Source of the DNA: Cupriavidus necator N-1
GTDB lineage: Bacteria; Pseudomonadota; Gammaproteobacteria; Burkholderiales; Burkholderiaceae
Assembly: GCF_000219215.1 (NCBI RefSeq)
Contig: NC_015727.1
Location: 620,001-684,000 of the forward strand
Reading direction: 5' to 3'
Length of the DNA stretch: 64,000 nucleotides
Below, one piece after another: positions 26,736 through 35,485 of the stretch. Below the pieces are notes generated by a model. That model saw nothing but the letters and a program-made list of their open reading frames with translations, did not search any database and was not told the DNA's origin. The translations under genes and the position numbers were made by a program. The first letter of the stretch is position 1. Each line of letters begins with the position of its first letter.

Positions 26736-27461
26736 TCACTCGGCAGCGCAGGCCAGAAGCAATGATGCATACGCTTCAACGTCATGCATTCGACTACTTG
26801 GTCCAGCCACCGAAATAGCCCCTACAACATGATCGCCCTCAAATACAGGGGCTGCGATGCAAACCAATCCTTCAATGAGTTCCTCGTCATCAACCGCATA
26901 TCCGCGGGCGCGTGTCCGTTCAAGCTCCGCCAGAAGCGAATTTTTATCGACGATCGTCCGCGCGGTATAGCGGTGCAGGCCTGCATCGCAGATTCTGTCT
27001 ACCGCCGGGGATAGCGTCGGCCACGCAAGAAGCGCCTTCCCTACAGCGGTCGCATGCATCGGCCCTTGCCATCCCACGTAAGAGAACATGCGAATAGGGT
27101 GGGACGAATCGACCTTGGCCAAATACACAACCTGGTCGCCTTCGGCGACCGCAAAGTGCACCGTTTCGTTTGTTTCGGCAGCCAGCCGGGACAGCCGCGG
27201 TTTGATGCGGTCTACCAGCGCACTGATGTCATCAGGCGTAGCGATCAGTCCTGGCAAACGATAGCTCAATCTGTACTTTGTCCCATCTTGCACCGTCCAG
27301 TTGAAGGACTGAAGGGTTCTCAGCAGTCGATAGACAGTGGGACGCGGCAAGTCGAGCGACCTCGCTAACTCACTCACCGACATGGCTGTCGACGCCCGCG
27401 CGAGTAGTTCGACAAGGCGAATCGCATGACTCACGCTGCTAATTGTTGCCGCTTCCGACAT
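26736..27461 (-). CDS. IclR-family transcriptional regulator
   Basis: 241-residue IclR protein. The winged helix-turn-helix lies at about residues 10-70 (ELARSLDLPRPTVYRLLRTL). The GAF-like effector domain has ETVHFAVAEGDQVVYLAKVD, GPMHATAVGKALLA and RARGYAVDDEELIEGLVCIA. The start is the methionine before SEAATISS; the frame is open upstream but overlaps the promoter. It is transcribed divergently from the nitrilase gene at 27572 with 110 bases between, and is the obvious regulator of that nitrilase-dehydratase operon (inference). Confidence 0.93.
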   Translation of the reverse strand: MSEAATISSVSHAIRLVELLARASTAMSVSELARSLDLPRPTVYRLLRTLQSFNWTVQDGTKYRLSYRLPGLIATPDDISALVDRIKPRLSRLAAETNETVHFAVAEGDQVVYLAKVDSSHPIRMFSYVGWQGPMHATAVGKALLAWPTLSPAVDRICDAGLHRYTARTIVDKNSLLAELERTRARGYAVDDEELIEGLVCIAAPVFEGDHVVGAISVAGPSSRMHDVEAYASLLLACAAE

Positions 27462-27494
27462 CGGATTTACCCTCGTTATGCCAATTGAGCGCTT

Positions 27495-27532
27495 GCAACC
27501 GGATTGGTTGCGCCTATACTGTTGTCTAACAG
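27495..27532. promoter_or_regulatory. Candidate IclR operator between divergent IclR and nitrilase genes
   Basis: Two inverted repeats lie in the 110-base divergent intergenic region: GCAACC-GGATT-GGTTGC (27495-27511) and CTGTT-GTCT-AACAG (27519-27532). Their centres are about 22-23 bases apart, roughly two helical turns, which suits a dimer-of-dimers regulator. Which one is bound cannot be read from sequence. Confidence 0.45.
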
Positions 27533-27571
27533 TGATTCTACATTGTCCGATATTGATACACAAGGCCAGAT

Positions 27572-28552
27572 ATGAAATCCAACAGTAACTTTTCGCCCTT
27601 TACTGCGGCGGTGGTGCAGGGGACTCCCGTTCCTTTCGACGTATCCGGAACCCTCGCAAGAGTCGACGAACTCGTAGCGTCTTCCGTCACGCGCGGCGCG
27701 CAGCTTGTGGTGTTCCCGGAAGCATTTCTCGGCGGATATCCCAAAGGCCATCTATTCGGCTCTTACGTTGGCGGGCGGACTGCCGAGGGGCGCGATGCCT
27801 GGCGCAAGTATTGGGAGGCAGCGATTGACGTCCCCGGGCCAGCTGTCACTGTACTTTCCGAGATCGCAAGGAAGCATTCGGTTTATCTGGTCATCGGTGT
27901 CATCGAACGAGAAGGTGGCACCCTGTATTGCTGTGTCCTGTTTTTTGATCCGTTCGGTAAGTTCATGGGCAAGCACCGCAAGCTGATGCCGACCGGCGCG
28001 GAACGGATGATATGGGGATTTGGTGATGGTTCAACCATGCCAGTCTTCCAGACCCCCATTGGAAACATTGGTGCGGTCATTTGTTGGGAGAACTACATGC
28101 CTCTTATGCGTGCAGCCATGTATGCGAAGGGCATCCAAATCTATTGTGCGCCGACAGCGGATCCCAGACCTAGCTGGATCGCCTCTATGCAACATATCGC
28201 TGTCGAAGGAAGGTGCTACGTCCTTGCGTGCAATCAATTTTTGAAACGCCGCCACTTTGCGGATACTTACCCGTGCCAACTCGGAGACGATCCCGAATTG
28301 ATCTTGCAGGCGGGCGGAAGCTGCATCATCAACCCGTTCGGGGAGATAATCGCTGGACCGATCTTCGACGAAGAGGCGATCCTCACTGCCGAAGTCAATC
28401 TAGATGATGTCTTGCGCGGGAAATTCGATCTGGATGTGACCGGTCACTATGCGCGTCCAGATATTTTTCAACTCTCTGTCGACGAACGAGCACGCCAATC
28501 GGTCACGATTTCTGCGACTTCGGCGGTTCCCCTTGCACAGGAGAATTCATAA
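27572..28552 (+). CDS. Nitrilase (carbon-nitrogen hydrolase)
   Basis: 326-residue nitrilase. The catalytic triad is readable: Glu50 in VVFPEAFLGGYPKG, Lys137 in KHRKLMPTGAERMIW, Cys171 in VICWENYMPLMRAAMY. These enzymes hydrolyse organic nitriles to carboxylic acid and ammonia without cofactor. The CWENYMP form is that of true nitrilases rather than amidases. It is followed after 1 base by a PLP-dependent dehydratase gene and is divergent from IclR. Similar sequences act on aryl nitriles, hydroxynitriles or cyanoalanine; I cannot choose from sequence alone. Two further nitrilases lie at 32944 and 36475. Confidence 0.93.
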   Translation: MKSNSNFSPFTAAVVQGTPVPFDVSGTLARVDELVASSVTRGAQLVVFPEAFLGGYPKGHLFGSYVGGRTAEGRDAWRKYWEAAIDVPGPAVTVLSEIARKHSVYLVIGVIEREGGTLYCCVLFFDPFGKFMGKHRKLMPTGAERMIWGFGDGSTMPVFQTPIGNIGAVICWENYMPLMRAAMYAKGIQIYCAPTADPRPSWIASMQHIAVEGRCYVLACNQFLKRRHFADTYPCQLGDDPELILQAGGSCIINPFGEIIAGPIFDEEAILTAEVNLDDVLRGKFDLDVTGHYARPDIFQLSVDERARQSVTISATSAVPLAQENS

Positions 28553-28553
28553 C

Positions 28554-29489
28554 ATGATCACGCGTGACGATATCCAACGTGCGGCTTCTCGAATCTCACC
28601 CTACGTGAGAGTCACACCGATCCTTCAGGTCGAGCCGCAAGACGGCAGTGTTCCTGGAAACACTTTCCTGAAGCTCGAGTCGTTGCAAGTGACCGGCTCC
28701 TTCAAGCCACGGGGGGCTTTCAACAGGCTGTTAGGTGAACCGTTACCAGCAGCAGGAGTTATCGCCGCGTCCGGTGGCAATCACGGTATCGCTGTCGCGT
28801 ATGCAGCCCGCAAGCTCGGCACAAAAGCGGAAATATACGTACCCAGTCTAACGACACCGCTCAAGCGCGCCATGTTGGATAGCATGGGTGCCACGACGGT
28901 AGTGGCCGGCTCCACGTATGTGGAGGCACTGGCAGCGAGTGAGGCACGAGCAGCCGAAACTGGTGCGATGCAAGTACCTGCGTTCGAACATCTCCTAACC
29001 ATCGCAGGTCAAGGCACGATTGGATTGGAACTCGAACAGCAAATCGAGAAGATTGATACCGTAATGGTTGCTGTTGGTGGCGGAGGCTTCGCCGCAGGGA
29101 TCGCGTCATACCTGGATCCTCGGATTAAGATCGTTTCGGTCGAGCCGAGATCGTGCCCCACGTTGGAGAGGGCATTGAGCGCTGGGCATCCGGTCGATGT
29201 AGAGACCGGTGGGCTGGCTGCTGACTCTCTGGGATGCCGGCGTGTTGGTGACATAGCGTTCCCTATCTTGCAAGAACGGGTCAGCGAATCGGTATTGGTA
29301 TCAGACGAGCAAATTCGCGATGCTCAGGCTTTCCTGTGGGCTGAGTACAGAATCGTCGCGGAACCCGGAGGCGCAGTCGCTTTTGCGGCGGTAACGTCTG
29401 GAGCCTATAAACGAAAACCTGGGGAGAGCATCGTCATCATCATCTGTGGTGGGAATGCCGATCCATGCGCTATCGGAAGCGGAAAGTGA
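28554..29489 (+). CDS. PLP-dependent serine/threonine dehydratase family protein
   Basis: 311-residue fold-type II PLP enzyme. The PLP lysine is in VTGSFKPRGAFNRL, the substrate loop is ASGGNHGIAVAYAARKLG, and the phosphate-binding glycine loop is VAVGGGGFAAGI. Near the C-terminus lies IVIIICGGNAD. Family members deaminate serine, threonine or hydroxyaspartate, or racemise such amino acids. GGAG precedes the ATG within the end of the nitrilase gene (stop 28550-28552), so the two are translated from one message. A link such as cyanoalanine to aspartate derivatives is only a hypothesis. Confidence 0.9.
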   Translation: MITRDDIQRAASRISPYVRVTPILQVEPQDGSVPGNTFLKLESLQVTGSFKPRGAFNRLLGEPLPAAGVIAASGGNHGIAVAYAARKLGTKAEIYVPSLTTPLKRAMLDSMGATTVVAGSTYVEALAASEARAAETGAMQVPAFEHLLTIAGQGTIGLELEQQIEKIDTVMVAVGGGGFAAGIASYLDPRIKIVSVEPRSCPTLERALSAGHPVDVETGGLAADSLGCRRVGDIAFPILQERVSESVLVSDEQIRDAQAFLWAEYRIVAEPGGAVAFAAVTSGAYKRKPGESIVIIICGGNADPCAIGSGK

Positions 29490-29755
29490 GATCCAGGCCG
29501 GTCATGGCGGGTCGACCGGGGGTGACTGTCGGGAGTTATCCGATGGCTGTCACCCCTTCCTGACAATTGTCGCTGAATGATGGTCGGCGCAGACGGGTCT
29601 GTTTTAACCGCTGCTGTCCGAGGGGCGATATGCGTTCTGAACGAGGCGTCTGCAGAAGACCAGCACCGGAGCGTCTCAATGTCTCCGATGCACACTTCGC
29701 CGCCCGCCCGCGCGGATTCGCCACACATGAATCTCCACCTACACTTGGCGCGTCT

Positions 29756-30170
29756 GTCGATCGTGCGGCCTTCGCGCGTGTCGTGGAAGCGGGCAACTTT
29801 TCAGTGGCCGCGCGCCAACTCGGGCGTACGCCGTCCACGGTCAGCCGTCAGATCAAGCGCCTCAAGAAAACACTGGGCGTGCGTTGATTGGAACGCCTTT
29901 GAAGTTTGCCAGCATTGACGAGACATGGTGAACGCGGCCATGGGTGCTGTAGTTGCGACCGGCCAACTGGACGCCGAGTCGCGGGGCCGCGTCAGTGTTG
30001 CTGCGCTCACGGCTTACGCAGCGTCCATGATTCATCCTATAGTTCCTGGCTTCCTGCGCGAGTTCCCCGAAGAAGACGTGCAACTCGTGTTCACCAACGA
30101 CGAAGTCGATCCAGCGCGCGACGGCCTCCATCTAGTGACTCGCCCCATGCGCACACCGCCTGGTTCGACT
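29756..30170 (+). pseudogene. LysR-family regulator remnant
   Basis: A LysR helix-turn-helix (RAAFARVVEAGNFSVAARQL, then TPSTVSRQIKRLKK) ends at a TGA at 29885. The linker carries further stops. The start of an effector domain then appears in another frame (GRVSVAALTAYAASMIHPIV, then PEEDVQLVFTNDEVD) before homology fades near 30170. Several disabling changes and the missing C-terminal half show a decayed gene. Confidence 0.75.
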
Positions 30171-30246
30171 CTGAGCAGGCCTTGGAATACCCAATCTGGC
30201 TCAGGTCGTCGCGACCTGTCGGCGAAGGCTCTTGTGCTTCGGCCGA

Positions 30247-31140
30247 TCATGCTGGCGCGGAACGTGCGAGCAAGTCGATGACCGCCTGCGCTGCGCGTGT
30301 TTGCACCCTACCTTTACGGGTACATAGCACCGTTGCTGTCCTTGCAGCCGAGGCTCCTTCCAACTCGATCATTACCAAATCACCGCTAGCTGCATCAGCC
30401 GAAACCGCATAGTCGGGGAGTACGGTGGCTACGGCGCCACCCCGCACAGCACGCTTGATGCTCTCAATGTGATCCAGATCGATGGCTGCCTGCAGTGGCA
30501 GATGCTGGCGCATCGCTACGTGGTTGAGCCAGCGCCGTGTCTCAAAGCGCGAATCGAGCAGTGCCAGTGGCAGCAAAAGCAGCGTTCTCAAGGTAATGCT
30601 CCTGTGCTTCGCCAATTCATGGATTGGTGCCACGGCCACCACGTAGCGTGTGACAAAGCGGCGCACGATCTGCAAGTCTGGCTCGTGCTCGTCCGGTGCC
30701 AGAGCAACACCGAAATCAACCGCACCGCCCTGGACCAGCCGGAGCACGTGCTCGGACCCGGTGACTTGCGCTTGAAACGTGATGCCTGGATGTTCGGCGC
30801 GAAATTGCGAGATTGCAGGCAGCAGCCAGGCCGCCATTACACCTTCGATCGAAGCGAAGCTCACACAGCCGCGTACCAGTCCATGCAGTTCATCAATGCG
30901 CGCACGCGCAAGTTCCATGTCGCGCAGGCTGCTGCGCATCTGCTCGGCCACGATGCGGCCTTCTTCCGTAAGCACCATGCCCGTCTGGTTACGCTCAAAC
31001 AGAGGCGCTTGAAACGCATGTTCAAGAAGCTGTATTTGCCTGCTGATGGCGGACGGGCTGATGTGCGCCTGCTCGGCGCCCCGCCGGATCGAGCCGGTTT
31101 CAGCGACCGCAAGGAAGTAGCGGTAGGTAGCGATTTGCAT
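30247..31140 (-). CDS. LysR-family transcriptional regulator
   Basis: 297 residues from the ATG at 31140. The N-terminal HTH is YFLAVAETGSIRRGAEQA followed by ISPSAISRQIQLLEHAF. The effector domain starts near GCVSFASIEGVMAAWLLPAI. The reading frame stays open upstream across the promoter, but the LTTR N-terminus fixes the start. Divergent from the MFS permease and nitrilase genes that begin at 31295, with a palindrome between; it very likely controls them and itself. Confidence 0.93.
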   Translation of the reverse strand: MQIATYRYFLAVAETGSIRRGAEQAHISPSAISRQIQLLEHAFQAPLFERNQTGMVLTEEGRIVAEQMRSSLRDMELARARIDELHGLVRGCVSFASIEGVMAAWLLPAISQFRAEHPGITFQAQVTGSEHVLRLVQGGAVDFGVALAPDEHEPDLQIVRRFVTRYVVAVAPIHELAKHRSITLRTLLLLPLALLDSRFETRRWLNHVAMRQHLPLQAAIDLDHIESIKRAVRGGAVATVLPDYAVSADAASGDLVMIELEGASAARTATVLCTRKGRVQTRAAQAVIDLLARSAPA

Positions 31141-31170
31141 GGCGTGCCGTCCAAATGGTGTGCAGGTTAT

Positions 31171-31187
31171 TAGAACACGGTGTTCTA
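31171..31187. promoter_or_regulatory. Palindromic LysR box between divergent LysR and MFS genes
   Basis: Arms TAGAACAC and GTGTTCTA flank a single central G, and a further AGAACA half-site lies at 31203-31208. It sits 31-47 bases upstream of the LysR start and about 110 bases before the MFS start. That is the expected place for a recognition site used for autorepression and activation of the divergent operon. Confidence 0.6.
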
Positions 31188-31294
31188 CTTGTTTACATAG
31201 ACAGAACATGTGAGCGGCATAAAAATTGGCGTCCACAAGGCAATGTAGTAATGCAGCAAACCAAGATTCCAACGACTCGACATAAGGAGACATT

Positions 31295-32911
31295 TTGAAA
31301 ACTAGCTCCCATTTCGTCTCTGCCTCCGCGGCTCCGCAGGCCACGCATGCTGACCGGTCCAAAACTCGTCTAGTGGTGATCGCGGCAGCACTGGGCACTG
31401 TTTTCGAGTGGTTCGACTTCTACCTCTACGGTGCGCTGGCAGTGTTTTTTAGCGCGCTGTTTTTCCCGCCTGGCAATGAAACCGCAGCGTTTCTGGCCAG
31501 TCTCGCGGCCTTTGGCGCAGGTTTTGCCGTGCGCCCGCTGGGTGCGCTGCTGTTTGGCTCCCTTGGCGACCGCATCGGGCGAAAGAAGTCATTCCTGATC
31601 ACGATGATCATCATGGGTATTGCGACGGTCGTGGTTGGCTTATTGCCAACCTACGCTCAGGTAGGCATCTGGGCTCCGATCCTATTGGTCACCATGCGTC
31701 TAGCGCAGGGGCTGGCGGTGGGCGGCGAATATGGTGGCGCAGCCACTTACGTTGCCGAGCACGCGCCTCACGGCCAACGAGGCAGGGCAACGAGTTGGTT
31801 GCAAACCACAGCCACGTTCGGCTTCTTGCTGTCGCTGCTGGTGATCCTCGGCTGCCGCATGGCTGTGGGCGAGGAAGCATTCAAGCAGTGGGGTTGGCGC
31901 ATCCCGTTCCTGACGTCGGTGGTCTTGCTTGCAGTGTCGGTGTGGATTCGCATGACGCTTGAGGAGTCGCCGGTATTCGAGAAGATGAAATCGGAAGGGC
32001 TGGTTTCCAAGCAGCCGATCCGCGAAGCTTTCGGCAATTGGGCAAACCTTAAACGTGTGCTGATCACTTTGTTTGGCATCACCACTGGCATGACGGTCGT
32101 CTGGTACACGGCACAGTTCTATGCACTGTTTTTCATGCAAAGCGCATTGCAGGTGGACTACAAAACCAGCTACATGATTTTCGCTGTGGGCCTGGTGCTG
32201 GGGACGCCGCTGATTGTGCTGTTTGGCGCGCTGTCAGACAAGATAGGCCGCAAGCCGATCATGATCGCGGGGATGGTGCTGGGCGCGTTGACGCTGATGC
32301 CTTCGTTCCACGCTTTGGCCAAGTTCACAAATCCCGCTCTTACGCAATTTTCCGCCGCTACTCCGATCACCATCCGTGGTGGCTCCGATTGCACGTTCTC
32401 ACTGTTTGCCAAACCTGCCACGGACTGCGACAAAGCGCGCAACTTTTTCAGTCGCAACGGCCTGAGCTATGCCTTCGAAAAGACGGAAGTCGGCACTGCG
32501 GTCGTAACCACCATCGGCCAGACCATGCTGAAAGGCTTCGACGAGGTCCAATTTAAGGCGACGCTGACGAACGCTGGTTTTGACCCCAAGGTCAATTCCG
32601 AATCGGTCAACTTCGCCGGAGCGGTAGCAATTGTGGCGTGGCTGCTCGCGCTGGTGGGAATGGTCTATGGGCCGATGGCCGCGTTCATGGTGGAGATGTT
32701 CCCGGCGTCGATCCGTTCGACTTCGTTGTCCCTGCCGTACCACGTAGGCGTCGGCATCCTCGGCGGCTTTCTACCGTTTGCCGCTTCGGCACTCGTTATC
32801 TATACGGGAAATATGTTTGCTGGATTGTGGTATCCCGTCGCAATTGCGGCCGCCACGGCACTGATCGGCATCTTCATCGTGCCTGAGACCAAAGACTACG
32901 ACGTGCATTGA
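31295..32911 (+). CDS. MFS transporter, metabolite:H+ symporter (MHS) family
   Basis: 538-residue, 12-helix permease. MHS signatures are clear: FEWFDFYLYGALAVFFSALF, RPLGALLFGSLGDRIGRKK, RLAQGLAVGGEYGGAATYVA and the second-half GALSDKIGRKPIM. A hydrophilic insertion of about 80 residues (about 345-435) lies between helices of the C-terminal half; I recall it in a subset of MHS proteins of similar length. Family members import organic acids or betaine-like solutes with protons. AAGGAG precedes the ATG. The nitrilase gene follows after 32 bases, so it probably imports the nitrile or its analogue (inference). Confidence 0.92.
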   Translation: MKTSSHFVSASAAPQATHADRSKTRLVVIAAALGTVFEWFDFYLYGALAVFFSALFFPPGNETAAFLASLAAFGAGFAVRPLGALLFGSLGDRIGRKKSFLITMIIMGIATVVVGLLPTYAQVGIWAPILLVTMRLAQGLAVGGEYGGAATYVAEHAPHGQRGRATSWLQTTATFGFLLSLLVILGCRMAVGEEAFKQWGWRIPFLTSVVLLAVSVWIRMTLEESPVFEKMKSEGLVSKQPIREAFGNWANLKRVLITLFGITTGMTVVWYTAQFYALFFMQSALQVDYKTSYMIFAVGLVLGTPLIVLFGALSDKIGRKPIMIAGMVLGALTLMPSFHALAKFTNPALTQFSAATPITIRGGSDCTFSLFAKPATDCDKARNFFSRNGLSYAFEKTEVGTAVVTTIGQTMLKGFDEVQFKATLTNAGFDPKVNSESVNFAGAVAIVAWLLALVGMVYGPMAAFMVEMFPASIRSTSLSLPYHVGVGILGGFLPFAASALVIYTGNMFAGLWYPVAIAAATALIGIFIVPETKDYDVH

Positions 32912-32943
32912 GCGCTCCCAGTGATCACTCAAGGAGAATTTTC

Positions 32944-33870
32944 ATGAAGTCCAAAGTCAAAGTCGCCGTCGTTCAGGATAGCAGCGTACCTTTCGATGCT
33001 GCAGCCACCGCAGAAAAAACCTGCCTATTGATCGGCCAAGCAGCCGCGCGTGGCGCTGAACTGGTGCTCTTCCCTGAAGCCTTTCTCGGAACGTATCCCA
33101 AGGGGCTGACGTTTGATGCGCCGATTGGCCGCCGTTTGCCGGCCGGGCGTGACGCATACTTGCGCTACGTCGATGGCGCGGTGGAACTCGACGGCCCCGA
33201 ACTGAAAACTGTACAGGCGGCTGCCCGAGAAAACGGGATCTTCGTCGTTCTCGGCATCATCGAGCGTCTGGGTGCGACGCTGTATTGCACGGTCGTGTTC
33301 ATCGATCCGCAGCGTGGTCTGATCGGCAAGCGGCGCAAGCTCATGCCCACCGGTGCCGAGCGACTTGTATGGGGTTTTGGCGACGGATCGACCCTTGATG
33401 TGATGACCACTCCTCTTGGCCGAGTAGGCGCTGTGATCTGCTGGGAGAACTACATGCCCGCCATGCGGATGAGCCAGTATGCGCAGGGCGTGGAAATCTA
33501 CTGCGCTCCCACGGCCGATGACCGCGCTACTTGGCTGCCGACGATGCAGCACATCGCGATGGAAGGCCGCTGCTACGTGCTCAGTGCGGGGCAAGTCATC
33601 ACGCGCGGTGCATTCGGAGCGAATTGGCGGGGCATCATTGGCGACAAGCCAGAAGACGTCGTCATGCGTGGCGCCAGTGTCATCGTCGGTCCGCTGGGCG
33701 AGGTTCTGGCTGGACCGGTCTACGACGAGTGCGCGATTCTGGTGGCCGAACTTGACCGCGATATGCTGACGAAGAGCAAACTCGACTTCGATCCTGTTGG
33801 ACATTATGCGCGACCAGACGTCTTCTCATTGCAAGTCGATCGGCAGCCGAAGGAGGCAGTGGTCTTCTGA
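32944..33870 (+). CDS. Nitrilase (carbon-nitrogen hydrolase)
   Basis: 308-residue nitrilase from the ATG at 32944 with AAGGAG upstream. Catalytic residues: Glu45 in LVLFPEAFLGTYPKG, Lys132 in RRKLMPTGAERLVW, Cys166 in VICWENYMPAMRMSQY. The C-terminal GHYARPDVFSLQVD is shared with the nitrilase at 27572, which is clearly a paralogue. It is the second gene of an operon with the MFS permease under the divergent LysR protein. Product is the acid plus ammonia; the specific nitrile is unknown. Confidence 0.93.
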   Translation: MKSKVKVAVVQDSSVPFDAAATAEKTCLLIGQAAARGAELVLFPEAFLGTYPKGLTFDAPIGRRLPAGRDAYLRYVDGAVELDGPELKTVQAAARENGIFVVLGIIERLGATLYCTVVFIDPQRGLIGKRRKLMPTGAERLVWGFGDGSTLDVMTTPLGRVGAVICWENYMPAMRMSQYAQGVEIYCAPTADDRATWLPTMQHIAMEGRCYVLSAGQVITRGAFGANWRGIIGDKPEDVVMRGASVIVGPLGEVLAGPVYDECAILVAELDRDMLTKSKLDFDPVGHYARPDVFSLQVDRQPKEAVVF

Positions 33871-33934
33871 TCCTTGCAGCGAGGACGCTACCGTTAGCAA
33901 ATGGTTAACCTCTGGTCCACGCCGGTGGCCGCCC

Positions 33935-34180
33935 TGAAGATCTGGCCAAGGAATTCGAACACACGGCTAAAACCATTGACAACCGGGGTGCCCAGGCCGA
34001 GTGCGACGTAGGCATACTCGTAAAGGCCTAACCAGCCCCGAGCGCCAGGAACTCACACAGCTACGGACAGGGGGATACCGACAACGCGGGTTGGTTCGCC
34101 CGGGAAACTGAATCGCTGCTCGACAAGGGTACGAATTCATGAAGACGAACCCGGCTCGTTATCCGCGTGCGACGTGAAGT
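33935..34180 (+). pseudogene. Remnant of an IS3-family transposase orfA
   Basis: Short pieces of an IS3 orfA are readable in different frames: GGRPEDLAKEFEHTAKTI then QAECDVG up to a stop at about 34030; SPERQELTQLR; then AGWFARETESLLDKGTNS with the normal orfA end at about 34140. An orfB-like start, MKTNPARYPRAT, follows directly. Many small deletions and stops make it clearly dead. It differs from the intact IS3 element that begins at 34263. Confidence 0.65.
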
Positions 34181-34283
34181 CTTGTAGATCGTTGTTTTGC
34201 CGTCGAAGTCTGACGCGCGGAAAGAGGTGGCGCCGTTTGTTCGGACAGGGAATCCGGATTTTTAAGTGGAAGCGCTGGGGCAG

Positions 34284-35114
34284 TCAGGCTGCCGATTTGA
34301 TCGCTGGCAGCGCGGCGAAGTATGCCTCATCCGGGGTCTGGTGCGCCAGACTGGAATGGGGCCGTCCTTGGTTGTACCAGGTCAGGTAGTTAGCGATAGA
34401 GCGGCGCGCATGGCTGACCGAGTCGTAGGCTTTCAGGTAGACCTCCTCGTATTTGACGCTGCGCCAAAGGCGTTCGACGAACACGTTGTCGCGCCAACTG
34501 CCCTTGCCGTCCATCGACAGTTGGATGCCGCGGTCGAGCACGGCGTCCGTGAACTCCGTGGCGGTGAACTGGCTGCCCTGGTCGGTGTTGACGATCTCCG
34601 GCGCGCCGTACTTGGCAAAGGCTTCCTCGATTGCCTCGACGGCATGACAGCTCTCCAGCGTGATCGCCACCCGGTAGGCCAGCACCCGGCGGCTGGCCCA
34701 GTCCACCACAGCCGTCAGGTACACAAAGCCGCGCGCCATCGGGATGTAGGTCGTGTCCAGCGCCCACACTTGGTTGGCCCGGTCGATCTTCCGTTCGCGC
34801 AGCAGGTACGGCCAGATCTTGTGCGCCGCGTGCTTGCGGCTCGTGTTCGGCCGGCGATACAGCGCCTCGATGCCCATTCGCTTCATCAGCGTGCCCACGT
34901 GCCGGCGGCCGACCTGGATGCCCTCTCGCCGCAACAGGCGGGCCAGCATGCGTGCGCCTGCGAAGGGATGCTCCAGATGCAGTTCGTCGATCCGGCGCAT
35001 CAGCTTCAAATCCGCGTCGCTGACCGGGCGCGGCTGGTAGTAGGCGCTCGATCGAGCAATGCCTACCAGCTTGACCTGGCGGCTCACCGGCAGCGGGTGC
35101 TCGCGGTCAATCAT
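34284..35114 (-). CDS. IS3-family transposase OrfB (DDE integrase domain)
   Basis: 276 residues. An HTH_21-like N-terminus (HPFAGARMLARLLRREGI) precedes the rve core with Asp in VWALDTTYIPMARGF, Asp in EIVNTDQGSQFTATEF and Glu in NVFVERLWRSVKYEEVY. All three catalytic residues are present. Its ATG overlaps the orfA stop as ATGA (35111-35114). In IS3 elements the active enzyme is usually an OrfAB fusion made by ribosomal frameshifting in this overlap. Confidence 0.93.
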   Translation of the reverse strand: MIDREHPLPVSRQVKLVGIARSSAYYQPRPVSDADLKLMRRIDELHLEHPFAGARMLARLLRREGIQVGRRHVGTLMKRMGIEALYRRPNTSRKHAAHKIWPYLLRERKIDRANQVWALDTTYIPMARGFVYLTAVVDWASRRVLAYRVAITLESCHAVEAIEEAFAKYGAPEIVNTDQGSQFTATEFTDAVLDRGIQLSMDGKGSWRDNVFVERLWRSVKYEEVYLKAYDSVSHARRSIANYLTWYNQGRPHSSLAHQTPDEAYFAALPAIKSAA

Positions 35115-35419
35115 CGCTTTCCGCTCAGCAATCCCGCCTTGCTGAGCGCGCTTTCTAAAAAATCATTCTCCAGCGTCAACTGGCCGATCTTTGCATGTAG
35201 CGCCTTCACGTCCACCGGCGGCTCGGCCGCAGTCTTGGTTTTGCTGCCGAACACGTCCACGGCATGCTCCGCCAACTGCTGCTTCCACTCCGTGATCTGG
35301 CTCGGGTGCACGTCATACTGCTGGGCCAGCTCCGCCAGCGTCTTGTCGCCCTTGAGCGCGGCCATGGCCACCTTGGCCTTGAAGGTCGCCGAGTGGGTCC
35401 GTCTGCTTCGTTTCGTCAT
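35111..35419 (-). CDS. IS3-family transposase OrfA
   Basis: 102-residue helix-turn-helix protein (TFKAKVAMAALKGDKTLAEL, then YDVHPSQITEWKQQL) with a leucine-rich C-terminus (KIGQLTLENDFLESALSKAG) that aligns with the OrfAB dimerisation zipper. It binds the IS ends. It is complete and overlaps orfB by four bases. Confidence 0.92.
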   Translation of the reverse strand: MTKRSRRTHSATFKAKVAMAALKGDKTLAELAQQYDVHPSQITEWKQQLAEHAVDVFGSKTKTAAEPPVDVKALHAKIGQLTLENDFLESALSKAGLLSGKR

Positions 35420-35485
35420 CTTCTGGGTCCTTTATGCCCGCCATTATGGCCGGCTCAGGCCCCTGCTTTTCCACTTAGCCGACTG

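Larger units (their letters stand above)
34263..35477 (-). mobile_element. IS3-family insertion sequence, intact
   Basis: About 1215 bp. Imperfect terminal inverted repeats TAAGTGGAAGCGCTGGG (34263-34279) and, on the other strand, TAAGTGGAAAAGCAGGG (35461-35477) match at 14 of 17 positions. They enclose orfA and orfB on the minus strand in the normal overlapping arrangement. The element lies between an older IS3 remnant and a truncated IS110 gene. Exact ends by a few bases, and the short target duplication, remain uncertain. Confidence 0.8.
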
